64,000 nt of DNA from Halioglobus japonicus. GTDB lineage: Bacteria; Pseudomonadota; Gammaproteobacteria; Pseudomonadales; Halieaceae. This document shows positions 7,603 to 17,670 of the stretch, piece by piece. Position 1 is the stretch's first letter, and the number at the start of each line of letters is the position of its first letter. The position numbers and the translations under genes were made by a program. The stretch spans positions 2,356,001 through 2,420,000 of the forward strand of contig NZ_CP019450.1 in the NCBI RefSeq assembly GCF_001983995.1, written 5' to 3'. The notes under the pieces were generated by a model. That model was not told the DNA's origin. It saw nothing but the letters and a program-made list of their open reading frames with translations, and made no database searches.

Positions 7603-10404
7603 TTAGCCGTTCACGATCTTGATCGGCGCTGCCTCGACTGTGAGCTCTTCCTTGGGCGGCTCGAAGTCGGTCAGGTTAATGCCATTAACGGCTGCCTTGT
7701 ACTCTTCGATGGTTGGCGTACGGCCGAGCACGGTGGAGAGCACGACGACCGGGGTAGAGGAGAGCAGCGACTCACCTTTCTTCTCGTCGCTGTCTTCTAC
7801 CACACGACCCTGGAACAGGCGAGTGGAGGTGGCCATCACGGTGTCACCTTTCTCTGCCTTCTCCTGGTTACCCATGCACAGGTTGCATCCCGGGCGTTCC
7901 AGGTACATGACGTTGTCGTACTTGGTGCGGGCGTCCTGCTTGGGATTGTCGTCGTCGAACTGGAAGCCAGCGTATTTAGAAAGAATGTCCCAGTCGCCTT
8001 CGGCCTTGAGCTCGTCAACAATGTTGTAGGTCGGCGGTGCGATTACCAGCGGTGCTTTGAACTCGACGCTGCCGTTGGCGGCTTCGATGTTGCGCAGCAT
8101 CTGGGCGATGATCTGCATGTCGCCTTTGTGCACCATGCAGGAACCCACAAAGCCGAGGTCTACCTTGGTGTTGCCGCCGTAATAGGAGATCGGACGAATG
8201 GTGTCGTGCGTGTAGCGCTTGGACACGTCTTCGTTGTTTACGTCCGGGTCGGCAATCATGGGCTCGTCGATGACGTCCAGGTCGACCACGACTTCGGCGT
8301 AGTATTCGGCGCTATTGTCAGGTGCCAGCGGCGGTACGTCGCCACTCTGGATTTCGGCAATGCGCTTTTCGGCGAGCTTGACCAGGCCGGCGAGGGTCTG
8401 TGCAGCGTTATCCATACCCTTGTCGATCATGATCTGGATACGGCCCTTGGCGATCTCCAGGGACTCAACCAGGGTCTCATCGTTGGAAATACAGATAGAG
8501 GCCTTGGCCTTCATCTCTGCGGTCCAGTCGGTAAAGGTAAAGGCCTGGTCGGACAACAGGGTACCGATGTGAACTTCGATTACACGGCCCTGGAAGACGT
8601 TTTCGCCGAACTGCTTCAGCATCTGCGCCTGGGTGGCGTGTACCACGTCACGGAAGTCCATGTATTCCTTCATGTGGCCTTTGAAGGTCACTTTGACGGA
8701 CTCAGGGATCGGCATGGTGGCTTCACCTGTCGCCAATGCCAGAGCCACGGTGCCGGAGTCGGCGCCGAAGGCAACGCCTTTGGACATACGGGTGTGCGAG
8801 TCACCGCCGATGATGATGGCGCGATCGTCAATGGTCAGGTCGTTCAGAACCTTGTGGATCACGTCGGTCATGGCGTGGTAAACGCCCTTGGGATCGCGTG
8901 CAGTGATCAGGCCGAACTTGTTCATAAAGGCCATCAGGCGGGGGATGTTGGCCTGGGCTTTCTTGTCCCATACAGAGGCGGTGTGACAGCCGGACTGGTA
9001 GGCGCCATCAACGCTGGGTGAGATCACGGTGGCCGCCATCGCTTCCAGTTCCTGGGAAGTCATCAGGCCGGTGGTGTCCTGGGAACCGACGATGTTCACT
9101 TTGACGCGCACGTCAGAGCCGGCGTGCAGCGGGTCAGTAGCGGTGACGCCAACAGCGTTGCGGTTGAAGATTTTCTCAACGGCAGTGAGGCCCTGGCCTT
9201 CGTGGCAGATTTCCTTGGAGGGGGCGAAGACTGCGGGAGCTTCAACACCCAGAGCCTCGGCGGCGAAGTTCTGCAGCTTCTTGCCGAAAACTACGGCGTA
9301 GGAACCGCCGGCTTTCATGAACTCGACTTTCTGCGGCGTGAACGCGGCAGATACGTCGACCAGTTCCTGGTCGCCGTTGTAGAGCTTTTTCTCTTTGGTG
9401 TTAATGGTCAGCACCGTGCCGGTTTCAACGGAGTAGGCCTGCTCGAGTACCGCGTCGCCGTTCTCGTCGGTCACAGTGTTGCCGTCGGCGTCGGTCTTCT
9501 TCACCCAGTTTTTGAGGTCCAGACCGATACCCCCGGTCACGCCAACGGTCGTCAGGAAGATGGGTGAAATGCCATTGGTACCGGCAACCACTGGAGCAAT
9601 GTTCACAAAGGGTACGTAGGGGCTGGCCTGCTTGCCGGCCCACAGGGCGACGTTGTTCACGCCGGACATGCGCGAGGAACCCACGCCCATGGTGCCTTTC
9701 TCGGCGATCAGCATTACCTTGGCGTAGGGGTGCTTGGCCTGCAGGTCCTTGATCTCTGCCTGCGCTTCGGGGGTGATCATGCACTGGCCGTGCAGTTCAC
9801 GGTCAGAGCGCGAGTGCGCCTGGTTGCCGGGGGAGAGCAGGTCGGTGGAGATATCACCTTCGGCAGCGATGTAGGTAACCACATCGATCTTCTCATCGAT
9901 GTCAGGCAGCTTGGTGAAGAACTCCGCCGCGGCGTAGCTTTCGAGAATGTCTTTGGCGATGGCGTTACCATCTTTGTAGGCCGCTTCCAGACGGTCGGTG
10001 TCTGCTTCGTACAGGAAGACCTGGGTCTTCAGGACTTCAGCTGCTGGCTTGTTGACGGTGTCGTCGCCGGACAGGGCCAGGTCGAGCAGGACTTCAACAG
10101 AAGGACCGCCCTTCATGTGTGACAGCAGTTCGAAGGCGAACTCGGGAGTGATTTCTGCAACGTCTGCTTCGCCCAGGATGATTTCCTTGAGGAACTTGGC
10201 CTTTACGCCAGCGGCGCTGGTGGTGCCGGGCAGGGTGTTGTAGATAAAGAAGTTCAGGGACGCTTCGCGATGTTCATTGCCAGTGTCCTTGATCTGGGCG
10301 ATGATCTCAGACAGCAGGTCAGTGCTGTCGATCGGTTTCGGGTGCAGGCCCAGTTCGTTTTTCCGGGTTTCGATTTCTGCCAGATATTCAGAATACAAAC
10401 TCAT
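7603..10404 (-). CDS. acnB: Aconitate hydratase B / 2-methylisocitrate dehydratase
   Basis: Protein of 933 residues, the usual AcnB length (bifunctional aconitate hydratase 2). It interconverts citrate and isocitrate in the TCA cycle and can dehydrate 2-methylisocitrate. The [4Fe-4S] ligands are visible as one Cys in VGSCMVHKGD and two in RPGCNLCMGNQ; the N-terminal HEAT-like domain and swivel domain precede the catalytic domains as in AcnB. The frame stays open upstream, but the ATG at 10404 (MSLYSEYLAE) fits family starts and has GAGGAG ahead of it. Monocistronic, ending at a strong bidirectional terminator. Confidence 0.97.
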   Translation of the reverse strand: MSLYSEYLAEIETRKNELGLHPKPIDSTDLLSEIIAQIKDTGNEHREASLNFFIYNTLPGTTSAAGVKAKFLKEIILGEADVAEITPEFAFELLSHMKGGPSVEVLLDLALSGDDTVNKPAAEVLKTQVFLYEADTDRLEAAYKDGNAIAKDILESYAAAEFFTKLPDIDEKIDVVTYIAAEGDISTDLLSPGNQAHSRSDRELHGQCMITPEAQAEIKDLQAKHPYAKVMLIAEKGTMGVGSSRMSGVNNVALWAGKQASPYVPFVNIAPVVAGTNGISPIFLTTVGVTGGIGLDLKNWVKKTDADGNTVTDENGDAVLEQAYSVETGTVLTINTKEKKLYNGDQELVDVSAAFTPQKVEFMKAGGSYAVVFGKKLQNFAAEALGVEAPAVFAPSKEICHEGQGLTAVEKIFNRNAVGVTATDPLHAGSDVRVKVNIVGSQDTTGLMTSQELEAMAATVISPSVDGAYQSGCHTASVWDKKAQANIPRLMAFMNKFGLITARDPKGVYHAMTDVIHKVLNDLTIDDRAIIIGGDSHTRMSKGVAFGADSGTVALALATGEATMPIPESVKVTFKGHMKEYMDFRDVVHATQAQMLKQFGENVFQGRVIEVHIGTLLSDQAFTFTDWTAEMKAKASICISNDETLVESLEIAKGRIQIMIDKGMDNAAQTLAGLVKLAEKRIAEIQSGDVPPLAPDNSAEYYAEVVVDLDVIDEPMIADPDVNNEDVSKRYTHDTIRPISYYGGNTKVDLGFVGSCMVHKGDMQIIAQMLRNIEAANGSVEFKAPLVIAPPTYNIVDELKAEGDWDILSKYAGFQFDDDNPKQDARTKYDNVMYLERPGCNLCMGNQEKAEKGDTVMATSTRLFQGRVVEDSDEKKGESLLSSTPVVVLSTVLGRTPTIEEYKAAVNGINLTDFEPPKEELTVEAAPIKIVNG

Positions 10405-10595
10405 GGTGTAGAGCTCCTCTATCGGGTGGTGACAGCCGCGTGCCTGGGGGTAGGGGCAGACGGCCACTGTGGAGTAAAAATCGGCGCGAAGTATATAACA
10501 GAGGGCATATAATTTAAATGAATCAGGTTCTATATCGTGCATTCACCAAGGTGATACCGTACACTCGCCGCCCTGTAGAGTAGTCGTTTCCGTCC

Positions 10596-11066
10596 ATGTT
10601 GCAGCCCCCCGTTAAAACCCCCTGTATTGGAGTCTGTTCCACCGGCATTGGTGACAGTGTGTGCCGCGGTTGCAAGCGCTTCAGCCACGAAGTGATTCAC
10701 TGGAACAGTTACTCCCAGGACCAGAAGCGTATTGTCGATGAGCGCCTTGCTGACTTTCTGTCCCAGTGTGTCAGCAATAAGTTACAGGTTACTGACAAGG
10801 CGCTGCTCAAATGGCAGCTCGAGGTGCAGAATGTGCGATTCACTGAGCACCATGACGAATACTGCTGGCTGTTCAGTCTGCTGAAAGCCGGCGCCGGGCA
10901 GATCGAGACTCCGCAGGATTTCGGCTTCGAGGTGAACCTGCCCTGGCGCGAGACCCCGCTGCCAGTGCTGCGCGACCAGATCGACGCCGAATTCCTGCTA
11001 CTCTCCCAGGCCCACTACGACCGCTACATCGCGGTCCCCGACTTATTTGGAGGGTCAGGCCGCTAA
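10596..11066 (+). CDS. DUF1289 domain protein
   Basis: Protein of 156 residues. The N-terminal 55 residues are a DUF1289 domain with its four cysteines, TPCIGVCSTG then DSVCRGCKR, which probably bind a metal or iron-sulfur cluster. The rest (WQLEVQNVRFTEHHDEYCWL and beyond) has no recognised motif, making the protein longer than typical DUF1289 proteins of 60-80 residues. It stands alone, divergent from acnB across 190 bases that should hold both promoters. Confidence 0.75.
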   Translation: MLQPPVKTPCIGVCSTGIGDSVCRGCKRFSHEVIHWNSYSQDQKRIVDERLADFLSQCVSNKLQVTDKALLKWQLEVQNVRFTEHHDEYCWLFSLLKAGAGQIETPQDFGFEVNLPWRETPLPVLRDQIDAEFLLLSQAHYDRYIAVPDLFGGSGR

Positions 11067-11078
11067 CGCCTCCGAAAA

Positions 11079-11167
11079 CCCTGGGGTCAGGTCTCATTTT
11101 TCTCAGACAACTTAGAAAAATGAGACCTGACCCCAGGGTTGTCTGAGAAAAATGAGACCTGACCCCA
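11079..11167. repeat. Three copies of a GGGGTCAGGTCTCATTTTT palindromic repeat
   Basis: Copy A on + (11079-11110) and two copies on - (11116-11138 and 11139-11167). A and B form a perfect 23-bp inverted repeat around a 14-base spacer; A and C match over 29 bases (11082-11110 with 11139-11167). The element fills the gap between the DUF1289 gene and miaE, whose start is 10 bases after copy C. It resembles REP/BIME-type intergenic elements; the A/B stem ends in a T-run and could also fold in RNA as a terminator. Confidence 0.85.
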
Positions 11168-11177
11168 AGGTGTTTGG

Positions 11178-11792
11178 ATGAGCAAAACGGTTGATATCAG
11201 TCATATTCTCGAGTTTCTGGCGTGTCCTACGCCCCGGGCGTGGGTGGAGTGGGCGCTGGAGAATCCTGAGATTATGTTGGTGGACCACGCCAACTGTGAG
11301 AAGAAGGCGGCGGGTACGGCGCTGAACCTCATGTATCGGTATGTGGACAATCATAAGTTGCTGAACAAGCTGTCGCGGCTGGCGCGGGAAGAGCTGCGCC
11401 ACTTTGAGCAGGTGATTGCCATTATGAAGAAGCGGGGCGTTGACTATCCGCAGATATCTGCCGCTCGCTATGCCGGGTCACTGCGCAAGCACGTGCGCGG
11501 TAATGAACCAGGGCGGCTGGTGGATACCCTGTTGGTGGGAGCCATTATTGAGGCGCGCTCCTGCGAGCGTTTTGCCTGTATTGCGGCCGAGCTCGATGAG
11601 GAGTTGGGGAGTTTTTATACCTCACTGCTGAAGTCGGAGTCGCGCCACTTTACCGACTACCTAAAGCTGGCCGAGGAGGCCTCTTCTGCGGAAGAGGTGG
11701 CTGAGCGCCTCGACGTGTTGCTGGCTGCTGAGCGAGAGTTGGTCGAGTCAGTGGATGAGGAATTTCGCTTTCACAGCGGGGTGCCTGCTTAG
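11178..11792 (+). CDS. miaE: tRNA-(ms2io6A37) hydroxylase
   Basis: Protein of 204 residues matching MiaE, the non-haem diiron monooxygenase that hydroxylates the isopentenyl group of ms2i6A at position 37 of tRNAs reading U-starting codons. The diiron ligands fit E and ExxH motifs: NCEKKAA, REELRHFEQV, IIEARSCERF and KSESRHFTDY. Start ATG at 11178 comes directly after the repeat cluster, so its promoter must lie in or before the repeats, or it is read from the DUF1289 gene. Its stop is 30 bases from the convergent lpxH. Confidence 0.93.
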   Translation: MSKTVDISHILEFLACPTPRAWVEWALENPEIMLVDHANCEKKAAGTALNLMYRYVDNHKLLNKLSRLAREELRHFEQVIAIMKKRGVDYPQISAARYAGSLRKHVRGNEPGRLVDTLLVGAIIEARSCERFACIAAELDEELGSFYTSLLKSESRHFTDYLKLAEEASSAEEVAERLDVLLAAERELVESVDEEFRFHSGVPA

Positions 11793-11822
11793 CTACTTAT
11801 AGCTTTAATATGTGGCTATAAA

Positions 11823-12539
11823 TTATTGATTAATATCGAAATCAATAAGTTCAATTGAGTCTAATCTGGCGTCTATGTACCAGCCCGACGCTTCCCAGTC
11901 CCCCAGTACAATACGCTCGCCGTTCGCCACCTGATGGCGTGCGGGGCGGTGTGTATGGCCGTGTATCAGTCGGCTGACGCCGGCCTCAACCATGATCTTG
12001 TCCACCTCGATCGGGGTGACATCCATAATGTCCTCGGCCTTGTTGGAATTGCCTTCGCTGCTGGCAGCGCGGATATGCGCGGCGATCGCGCGGCGCTCGT
12101 CCAGGGGCTTGGACAGGATTTCGTCCCGCCAGGCCGGGCTGCGTGCCATGGCGCGAAACTGCATGTATTCCTCATCCAGGGTGCACAGGCTGTCGCCGTG
12201 CATGAGCAGGGTGGGGGTGCCATAAAGTTCAATCAGGGTGGGGTCGGGCAATAACTGGCCGCCACAGGCGTTGGCGAAGTCGTCGCCGAGCAGGAAGTCG
12301 CGATTGCCGTGTATGAAATACAGTGAGGGCCCGGCCTTGGTAAAGGCCTGGAAGCGGTCGCGCATCTCGGCGACCAGGGGGGCGTCATCGTCGTCACCGA
12401 CCCAGACTTCGAACAAGTCGCCGAGAATATAGAGCGCGTCGCAGTCGGTGTTGTGGTCGAGGAACGCCGCCAGGGCCCGAATGACATCGGGCCTGGCAGG
12501 GTCCAGGTGTAAGTCAGATATGAAGAGCGTGCGCTGCAC
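11823..12539 (-). CDS. lpxH: UDP-2,3-diacylglucosamine diphosphatase
   Basis: Protein of 238 residues of the calcineurin-like phosphoesterase family. All metal motifs of LpxH are present: ISDLHLD, LGDLFEVWVGDD, HGNRD, HGDSLC and HGHTHRP. It hydrolyses UDP-2,3-diacylglucosamine to lipid X in lipid A biosynthesis, as a peripheral inner-membrane enzyme. It starts at GTG 12539 directly after the TAA of ppiB, so the two are co-translated; ppiB-lpxH is also found in E. coli. The closeness of cysS and folD recalls the same E. coli neighbourhood. Confidence 0.95.
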   Translation of the reverse strand: MQRTLFISDLHLDPARPDVIRALAAFLDHNTDCDALYILGDLFEVWVGDDDDAPLVAEMRDRFQAFTKAGPSLYFIHGNRDFLLGDDFANACGGQLLPDPTLIELYGTPTLLMHGDSLCTLDEEYMQFRAMARSPAWRDEILSKPLDERRAIAAHIRAASSEGNSNKAEDIMDVTPIEVDKIMVEAGVSRLIHGHTHRPARHQVANGERIVLGDWEASGWYIDARLDSIELIDFDINQ

Positions 12540-13037
12540 TTAGCCTTCAACAACTTCCACGGATTCAATGATGACCGGATCAACCGGCACATCCTGGTGG
12601 CCGCCGGCGGAACCGGTGGGTACGGCGCGGATCTTGTCCAGCACCTCGGAGCCTTCAGTGATCTTGCCAAATACGGCATAGCCCCAGCCCTGCATGTTCT
12701 TGCCGGAGTGGTTGAGGAAGTCGTTGTCTTTCACATTGATGAAAAACTGCGCTGTGGCGGAGTGAGGGTCCATGGTGCGGGCCATGGCAATGGTGCCGAA
12801 GTCGTTCTTCAGGCCGTTGTTGGCTTCGTTTTCGATGGGCTCGCCCGTGGATTTTTGCTGCATGTCGGCATCAAAGCCGCCACCCTGGATCATGAAGTTA
12901 TCGATGACACGGTGAAAGATGGTGCCGTCGTAGAAGCCGTCACGGGCGTACGAGATGAAGTTCTCGACGGTCTTGGGCGCCTTCTCTGCGTCCAGTTCGA
13001 GTTTGATTTCGCCAAAAGTGGTGCGAATGATGACCAT
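12540..13037 (-). CDS. ppiB: Cytoplasmic peptidyl-prolyl cis-trans isomerase B (cyclophilin)
   Basis: Protein of 165 residues, a single-domain cyclophilin without signal peptide. Conserved active-site segments are visible: [35 protein letters not shown] and [12 protein letters not shown]. It accelerates proline isomerisation in folding proteins. The frame is open further upstream, but ATG 13037 ([15 protein letters not shown]) gives the family N-terminus. First gene of the ppiB-lpxH pair, divergent from glnS. Confidence 0.95.
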   Translation of the reverse strand: MVIIRTTFGEIKLELDAEKAPKTVENFISYARDGFYDGTIFHRVIDNFMIQGGGFDADMQQKSTGEPIENEANNGLKNDFGTIAMARTMDPHSATAQFFINVKDNDFLNHSGKNMQGWGYAVFGKITEGSEVLDKIRAVPTGSAGGHQDVPVDPVIIESVEVVEG

Positions 13038-13188
13038 AGTTCTTCCCTGTGGGTGTATGTTCTTGCGGGCTGGCAATAATACGGGCTTTTTGTTGCCCGC
13101 GAAACCGCGGCGCAGCCTAACTTCGGTGAAATTGCCAAGCGCACCCCAAAGCCGCAGCCTGCGCCTATTAGCGCAGCCTTTTCATGGC

Positions 13189-13194
13189 TATAAT
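13189..13194 (+). promoter_or_regulatory. -10 box of glnS promoter with GC-rich discriminator
   Basis: TATAAT followed by ACGCGCCC, 35 bases before the glnS ATG. I see no good -35 hexamer at normal spacing. The box-plus-discriminator pattern is shared with other housekeeping promoters in the window. Confidence 0.65.
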
Positions 13195-13229
13195 ACGCGC
13201 CCTTTTAATTTCCAGACCTGACTGACTTT

Positions 13230-14888
13230 ATGGACAATACCCCTGCAAGCAACTTTCTGCAGAACATAATCGCCGAGGATTTCGACGCTGGCCGAGTGAC
13301 CGAGGTGGTCACCCGCTTCCCGCCGGAGCCCAACGGCTACCTGCATATCGGGCATGCCAAGTCGATTAGCGTGAACTTCGGCCTGGCCGAGGCCAATGGC
13401 GGCCGCTGCAACCTGCGCTTTGACGATACCAACCCGGAGAAAGAGAGCCAGGAGTTCATCGAGTCTATCCAGGCAGATGTCGAGTGGCTGGGCTATCGCT
13501 GGGACGGCGACGTCCGCTTCGCGTCCTCCTACTTTCAGCAGCTGTATGACTGGGCTGTACATCTGGTAGAGCAGGGCAAAGCCTATGTGTGTGACCTGAA
13601 CGCCGAACAGGCCCGGGAATATCGTGGCACCTTGACTGAGCCCGGCAAAAACAGCCCCTACCGCGATCGTACCGTCGAAGAAAACCTCGACTTGCTGGCG
13701 CGCATGAAGGCGGGTGAGTTCGATGAAGGCGCTAAAGTACTGCGCGCCAAGATCGATATGGCCTCGCCGAACATGAACATGCGCGACCCGATCATGTACC
13801 GCATTCGCAAGGTGGCCCATCATCAGACCGGCACTGACTGGGTGATTTACCCTACCTATGATTTCGCCCATGGCCAGGAAGACGCGATCGAGGGTGTTAC
13901 CCATTCAGTATGTACCCTGGAGTTTGAGGATCATCGCCCGCTGTACGAGTGGTTTATCGACAACCTGCCTGTTGCAAGCCACCCGCGCCAGTTCGAATTC
14001 GGCCGTCTCAACCCCAGCTATACCGTGACCAGCAAGCGCAAGCTCAAGCAGCTGGTGGACGAAGGCGTTGTCGCTGGCTGGGACGATCCGCGGATGCCGA
14101 CCATTTCCGGTATGCGCCGTCGCGGCTATTCCCCTGAGGCCCTGCGCAAGTTCTGCGAGATGATTGGCACGACCCGTAAAGACGGTGTTGTTGATGTCGC
14201 CATGCTCGAGTTCGCTGTGCGCGAAGATCTCAATGAGAACGCCCCGCGTGCTATGGCCGTGCTCAACCCGCTCAAAGTGGTGCTGACCGACTACCCCGAG
14301 GACAAGGTCGAGGAACTCACTGCGCCCAATCACCCGTCACGTGAGGATCTGGGCGAGCGAGTTGTGCCGTTTACCCGTGAGGTCTACATTGATGCAGATG
14401 ACTTCCGCGAAGAGGCCAACAAGAAATACAAGCGCCTGGTGCTGGGCAAGCGCGTGCGCCTGCGCAACGCCTATGTTATCGAAGCGGATGAGGTGGTGAA
14501 GGACGATGCGGGCAACATTGTTGAAGTGCATGCCCATACTATTCCCAATACGATTGGTGAAAACCCCGAAGACGGCGTAAAACCCAAGGGCGTGATCCAG
14601 TGGGTGTCTGCCGCCCACGGTGTGCCCGCGGAGGTTCGCGTCTACGACCGCCTGTTTAACCACGAAGCCCCGGACAAGGGTGACGGCAACTACATGGATC
14701 ACATCAACCCGGAGTCGCTGAGCGTGATTACCCATGCCGTACTGGAGCCCTCGCTGGCCAAGGCCGAAGCAGAGCAGGGCTTCCAGTTTGAGCGCGAGGG
14801 ATACTTTGTGGCTGATCGTTTCGATCACAGCAGTGATAAGCCCGTGTTCAATAAAACCATTGGCCTGCGCGACACCTGGAACGGATAA
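13230..14888 (+). CDS. glnS: Glutaminyl-tRNA synthetase
   Basis: Protein of 552 residues, class Ib synthetase. The HIGH signature is [11 protein letters not shown] (residues about 34-44) and the KMSKS-equivalent is [12 protein letters not shown]. It charges tRNA-Gln directly. The length and C-terminal anticodon-binding beta-barrels fit bacterial GlnRS, and the tail lacks a Yqey-like extension. The gene is followed 5 bases later by cysS, giving a two-synthetase operon. Start ATG 13230 is 35 bases after a strong -10 box. Confidence 0.97.
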   Translation: MDNTPASNFLQNIIAEDFDAGRVTEVVTRFPPEPNGYLHIGHAKSISVNFGLAEANGGRCNLRFDDTNPEKESQEFIESIQADVEWLGYRWDGDVRFASSYFQQLYDWAVHLVEQGKAYVCDLNAEQAREYRGTLTEPGKNSPYRDRTVEENLDLLARMKAGEFDEGAKVLRAKIDMASPNMNMRDPIMYRIRKVAHHQTGTDWVIYPTYDFAHGQEDAIEGVTHSVCTLEFEDHRPLYEWFIDNLPVASHPRQFEFGRLNPSYTVTSKRKLKQLVDEGVVAGWDDPRMPTISGMRRRGYSPEALRKFCEMIGTTRKDGVVDVAMLEFAVREDLNENAPRAMAVLNPLKVVLTDYPEDKVEELTAPNHPSREDLGERVVPFTREVYIDADDFREEANKKYKRLVLGKRVRLRNAYVIEADEVVKDDAGNIVEVHAHTIPNTIGENPEDGVKPKGVIQWVSAAHGVPAEVRVYDRLFNHEAPDKGDGNYMDHINPESLSVITHAVLEPSLAKAEAEQGFQFEREGYFVADRFDHSSDKPVFNKTIGLRDTWNG

Positions 14889-14893
14889 CACCT

Positions 14894-16270
14894 ATGAGCC
14901 TGAAGATTTACAACACCATGGCCGGCGAGAAGCAGGTCTTTGAGCCACTCGTACCTGACACGGTTACCATGTACGTGTGTGGCCCCACGGTGTACAACCT
15001 GGCGCATATCGGCAACGCGCGCCCGGTGGTGGTGTTCGACACCTTGTTCCGCCTGCTGCAAACCCATTACGGCACGGTGACCTACGCCCGCAATATCACC
15101 GACGTCGACGACAAGATTATTACCGCTGCCCACGAGGGCAGTCGCAGTATTGATGAGGTCACCGACGAGTTCACCGCCAAGTACCGTGAAGACATGGCCC
15201 AGCTGAATGCCTTGCCGCCCACACTGGAGCCCCACGCCACTCACAATATCGAGCCCATGATCCGTCTCACCCAGACGCTGATCGAAAAAGGCCATGCCTA
15301 TGAGTCACAGGGGCACGTATTGTTTGCCGTGGAATCCATGGAAGATTACGGCAAACTCTCCGGCCGTTCCCTGGACGACATGCTCGCCGGTGCCCGGGTT
15401 GAGGTGGCGGACTACAAGCGCCATCCCGGCGATTTCGTGCTTTGGAAGCCCGCCGATGACGCCGACCCGGGCTGGGACAGCCCCTGGGGCCGAGGAAGAC
15501 CCGGCTGGCACCTGGAGTGCTCTGCAATGATTCGCGAGCACCTGGGCGAAACCATCGACATCCACGGAGGCGGTCGCGACCTGATCTTCCCGCACCACGA
15601 GAATGAGATCGCCCAGAGCCGTTGTGCCCATGGCGGTGACTACGTCAATTACTGGATGCACAACGCCTACCTGGATATCGACGGTGAGAAGATGTCCAAG
15701 TCGCTGGGCAATTTCCGCACTGTGCGCGATCTGCTGGACAGCTATCGCGGTGAGGTGCTGCGGTTTGCGCTGCTGTCTGCGCATTACCGCTCACCGCTGA
15801 ACTTCTCTGCAGAATTGCTCGACCAGGCCCAATCCACACTCGATAGCTTGTACAGCACCCTGCGTGAAGTCGCCGACATCGAACTGGAAATGGATGTGCC
15901 GCTGGCGGATGAAGCCTTCTACGCTGCGCTCAACGACGACCTGAATACCCCCGTGGCCATCGCCGAAATTCACGCCCTGGCCAAGGCATTGAACAAGGCC
16001 ACCGACGCCGACAAGCCGGCGCTCAAGGCACGCATCATCGCCGCGGGTAACCTGTTGGGTATTCTGGGGCAGGACCCGGAGGAGTGGCTGCAGGCCGGTG
16101 GCGCCGATGGCGACATTTCAGCGGAAGATATTGAAGTGTTGATCGATGAGCGCGCTGCCGCGAAAAAGAACCGCGATTTTGCACGTGCCGATGAGATTCG
16201 TGAATCCCTGCTGGCGCAGGGTGTGGTACTGGAAGATTCCCGCGAGGGAACCAAGTGGAAGCGGGGTTAA
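14894..16270 (+). CDS. cysS: Cysteinyl-tRNA synthetase
   Basis: Protein of 458 residues, class Ia. [16 protein letters not shown] contains a zinc-binding Cys and the HIGH-like motif; further zinc ligands are in WHLECSAM and [11 protein letters not shown]; the KMSKS loop is [11 protein letters not shown]. It charges tRNA-Cys. Ends convergent to folD. Confidence 0.97.
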   Translation: MSLKIYNTMAGEKQVFEPLVPDTVTMYVCGPTVYNLAHIGNARPVVVFDTLFRLLQTHYGTVTYARNITDVDDKIITAAHEGSRSIDEVTDEFTAKYREDMAQLNALPPTLEPHATHNIEPMIRLTQTLIEKGHAYESQGHVLFAVESMEDYGKLSGRSLDDMLAGARVEVADYKRHPGDFVLWKPADDADPGWDSPWGRGRPGWHLECSAMIREHLGETIDIHGGGRDLIFPHHENEIAQSRCAHGGDYVNYWMHNAYLDIDGEKMSKSLGNFRTVRDLLDSYRGEVLRFALLSAHYRSPLNFSAELLDQAQSTLDSLYSTLREVADIELEMDVPLADEAFYAALNDDLNTPVAIAEIHALAKALNKATDADKPALKARIIAAGNLLGILGQDPEEWLQAGGADGDISAEDIEVLIDERAAAKKNRDFARADEIRESLLAQGVVLEDSREGTKWKRG

Positions 16271-16296
16271 GTCCCGGACAAATTAGGCCCCGGTTG

Positions 16297-16324
16297 AAAA
16301 CAGGAGCGGCCGCAACCGCTCCTG
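16297..16324 (-). terminator. Intrinsic terminator after folD
   Basis: Read on the minus strand, a perfect 9-bp stem (CAGGAGCGG / CCGCTCCTG on the plus strand) with a 6-base loop is followed by TTTT just beyond the folD stop. No T-run exists on the plus side, so it mainly serves folD. Confidence 0.7.
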
Positions 16325-16331
16325 CCATCAG

Positions 16332-17177
16332 TTAGCCCAGGCTTTTCTCGCCAGACTCCACGCTCTGGTAAATCAGCGTATTAATGGTCATCGGGCCAAC
16401 GCCGCCGGGCACGGGGGTGTAGGCAGAGGCCTTCTCGGTCAGCGCTGACAGTTCGATATCGCCCAGGCCGCCCGGGTGGTAGCCGGCGTCGACCACCACA
16501 GCACCTTCTTTGACCCAATCCGCTTTGATGAACTCGGGCTTGCCCACAGCGCCCACAAGGATGTCTGCCTGGGCGACCAGCGACGGCAGGTCCTGGGTAC
16601 GCGAGTGGCAAATGGTCACGGTGGCGTTCTTCTGCAGTAGCATCATGGCCATGGGCTTGCCCAGAATGGGAGAGCGGCCGACGACCACAGCGTGCTTGCC
16701 TTCAATATCTATGTTGTAGTGTTCGAGGATGCGCATAATGCCCTGAGGGGTGGCGCAGCCGTAGGCCTCTTCACCCATGGCCATGCGACCAAAACCCAGG
16801 CATGTTACACCGTCGACATCTTTGGCCAGGGAAATGGCATCAAAGCAGGCGCGTTCGTCGATCTGGGCAGGCACCGGGTGCTGCAGCAGAATGCCGTGAA
16901 CATCCGGGTTGTTGTTGAGCTCGTCGATCTTGGCCAGCAGCTCCTCAGTGGTGGTGGAGGAGGGCATTTCCACCGCGAGGGAGTCCATGCCTACCCGGCG
17001 ACAGGCGTTGCCTTTCATCTTCACATAGGTGGCCGAAGCGGGGTCATCACCCACCAGAATAGTTGCCAGAATCGGTGTCTGCCCGCCAGACTTTTCCTTC
17101 AACTGCTCCACACGGGCAAGCAGTTCTGCCTCAGTTTCGGCAGCCAGGGTTTTACCATCGAGTACAAGTGCGGACAT
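16332..17177 (-). CDS. folD: Bifunctional methylenetetrahydrofolate dehydrogenase / cyclohydrolase
   Basis: Protein of 281 residues, standard FolD length. Conserved blocks: [17 protein letters not shown] (catalytic Tyr/Lys region), [27 protein letters not shown] (NADP-binding) and [12 protein letters not shown]. It converts 5,10-methylene-THF to 10-formyl-THF for one-carbon metabolism. Single gene facing cysS, with its own terminator downstream. Confidence 0.97.
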   Translation of the reverse strand: MSALVLDGKTLAAETEAELLARVEQLKEKSGGQTPILATILVGDDPASATYVKMKGNACRRVGMDSLAVEMPSSTTTEELLAKIDELNNNPDVHGILLQHPVPAQIDERACFDAISLAKDVDGVTCLGFGRMAMGEEAYGCATPQGIMRILEHYNIDIEGKHAVVVGRSPILGKPMAMMLLQKNATVTICHSRTQDLPSLVAQADILVGAVGKPEFIKADWVKEGAVVVDAGYHPGGLGDIELSALTEKASAYTPVPGGVGPMTINTLIYQSVESGEKSLG

Positions 17178-17258
17178 GGGTGAGATTCCTCAAAACGTAA
17201 AGCGGCGCATTGTCCCACGATCGATGTAAAAACTGTAGTAAAATCATCGCCGTTGGCG

Positions 17259-17287
17259 TTGACGCTTACCCACCGGGTGAGTATGAT
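17259..17287 (+). promoter_or_regulatory. Sigma70 promoter of the tRNA-Pro / tRNA-His unit
   Basis: TTGACG (17259-17264) and TATGAT (17282-17287) are separated by exactly 17 bases and followed by a GCGCCC discriminator, 44 bases before the mature tRNA-Pro. A near-consensus stable-RNA promoter. Confidence 0.85.
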
Positions 17288-17331
17288 GCGCCCTCCTGAA
17301 ACAGGGCGGATTATCCGCACTGTGGAATTGT

Positions 17332-17408
17332 CGGGGTATAGCGCAGTCTGGTAGCGCGCCTGCTTTGGGAGCAGGATGTCGGGAGTTCGAATCTCTCTAC
17401 CCCGACCA
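17332..17408 (+). tRNA. tRNA-Pro (anticodon TGG)
   Basis: 77-base cloverleaf with acceptor stem CGGGGTA / TACCCCG, anticodon loop TTTGGGA giving TGG, T-loop TTCGAAT, discriminator A and encoded CCA. Followed 53 bases later by tRNA-His, probably in the same transcript. Confidence 0.97.
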
Positions 17409-17461
17409 ACTTTTCCAGCCGCAATTTGGGCAAGTTGGTCGATTCAATCAGGGCCCACTGT

Positions 17462-17538
17462 GGTGGCCGTAGCTCATCAGGTAGAGCACCGGATTGTGGC
17501 TCCGGAGGTGGGGGGTTCGAGACCCCTCGGCCACCCCA
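17462..17538 (+). tRNA. tRNA-His (anticodon GTG)
   Basis: Cloverleaf with the extra 5' G of tRNA-His paired to C73 (GGTGGCCG / CGGCCACC), anticodon loop TTGTGGC giving GTG, T-loop TTCGAGA and encoded CCA. Confidence 0.96.
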
Positions 17539-17607
17539 TTTATCCCCGCTCTTCTTTTTCCTTGTGATCCTTGTTTATATCTAACGCTTGCGACGTGGTT
17601 TATAAGC

Positions 17608-17633
17608 ATTATGTGACCAATTGGTCACATAAT
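17608..17633. promoter_or_regulatory. 26-bp perfect palindrome, probable TetR operator
   Basis: The core TGTGACC-AATT-GGTCACA (17612-17629) extends to a perfect 26-bp palindrome 38 bases before the DUF1838 remnant. A degenerate copy with the same 7-4-7 layout lies before the MFS remnant at 18802-18819. Both flank the target genes of the TetR gene at 18844-19473. Confidence 0.7.
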
Positions 17634-17670
17634 AGTAGGCTGGCGAAAACAACATTCAGGGGAATTTCCG

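Noticed and set aside
8128..9021. 297-codon plus-strand frame inside acnB
   Set aside because: Antisense shadow of an unmistakable aconitase.
11079..11167. Possible CRISPR or phage attachment site
   Set aside because: Only three copies in mixed orientation without unique spacers; no integrase or cas gene near.
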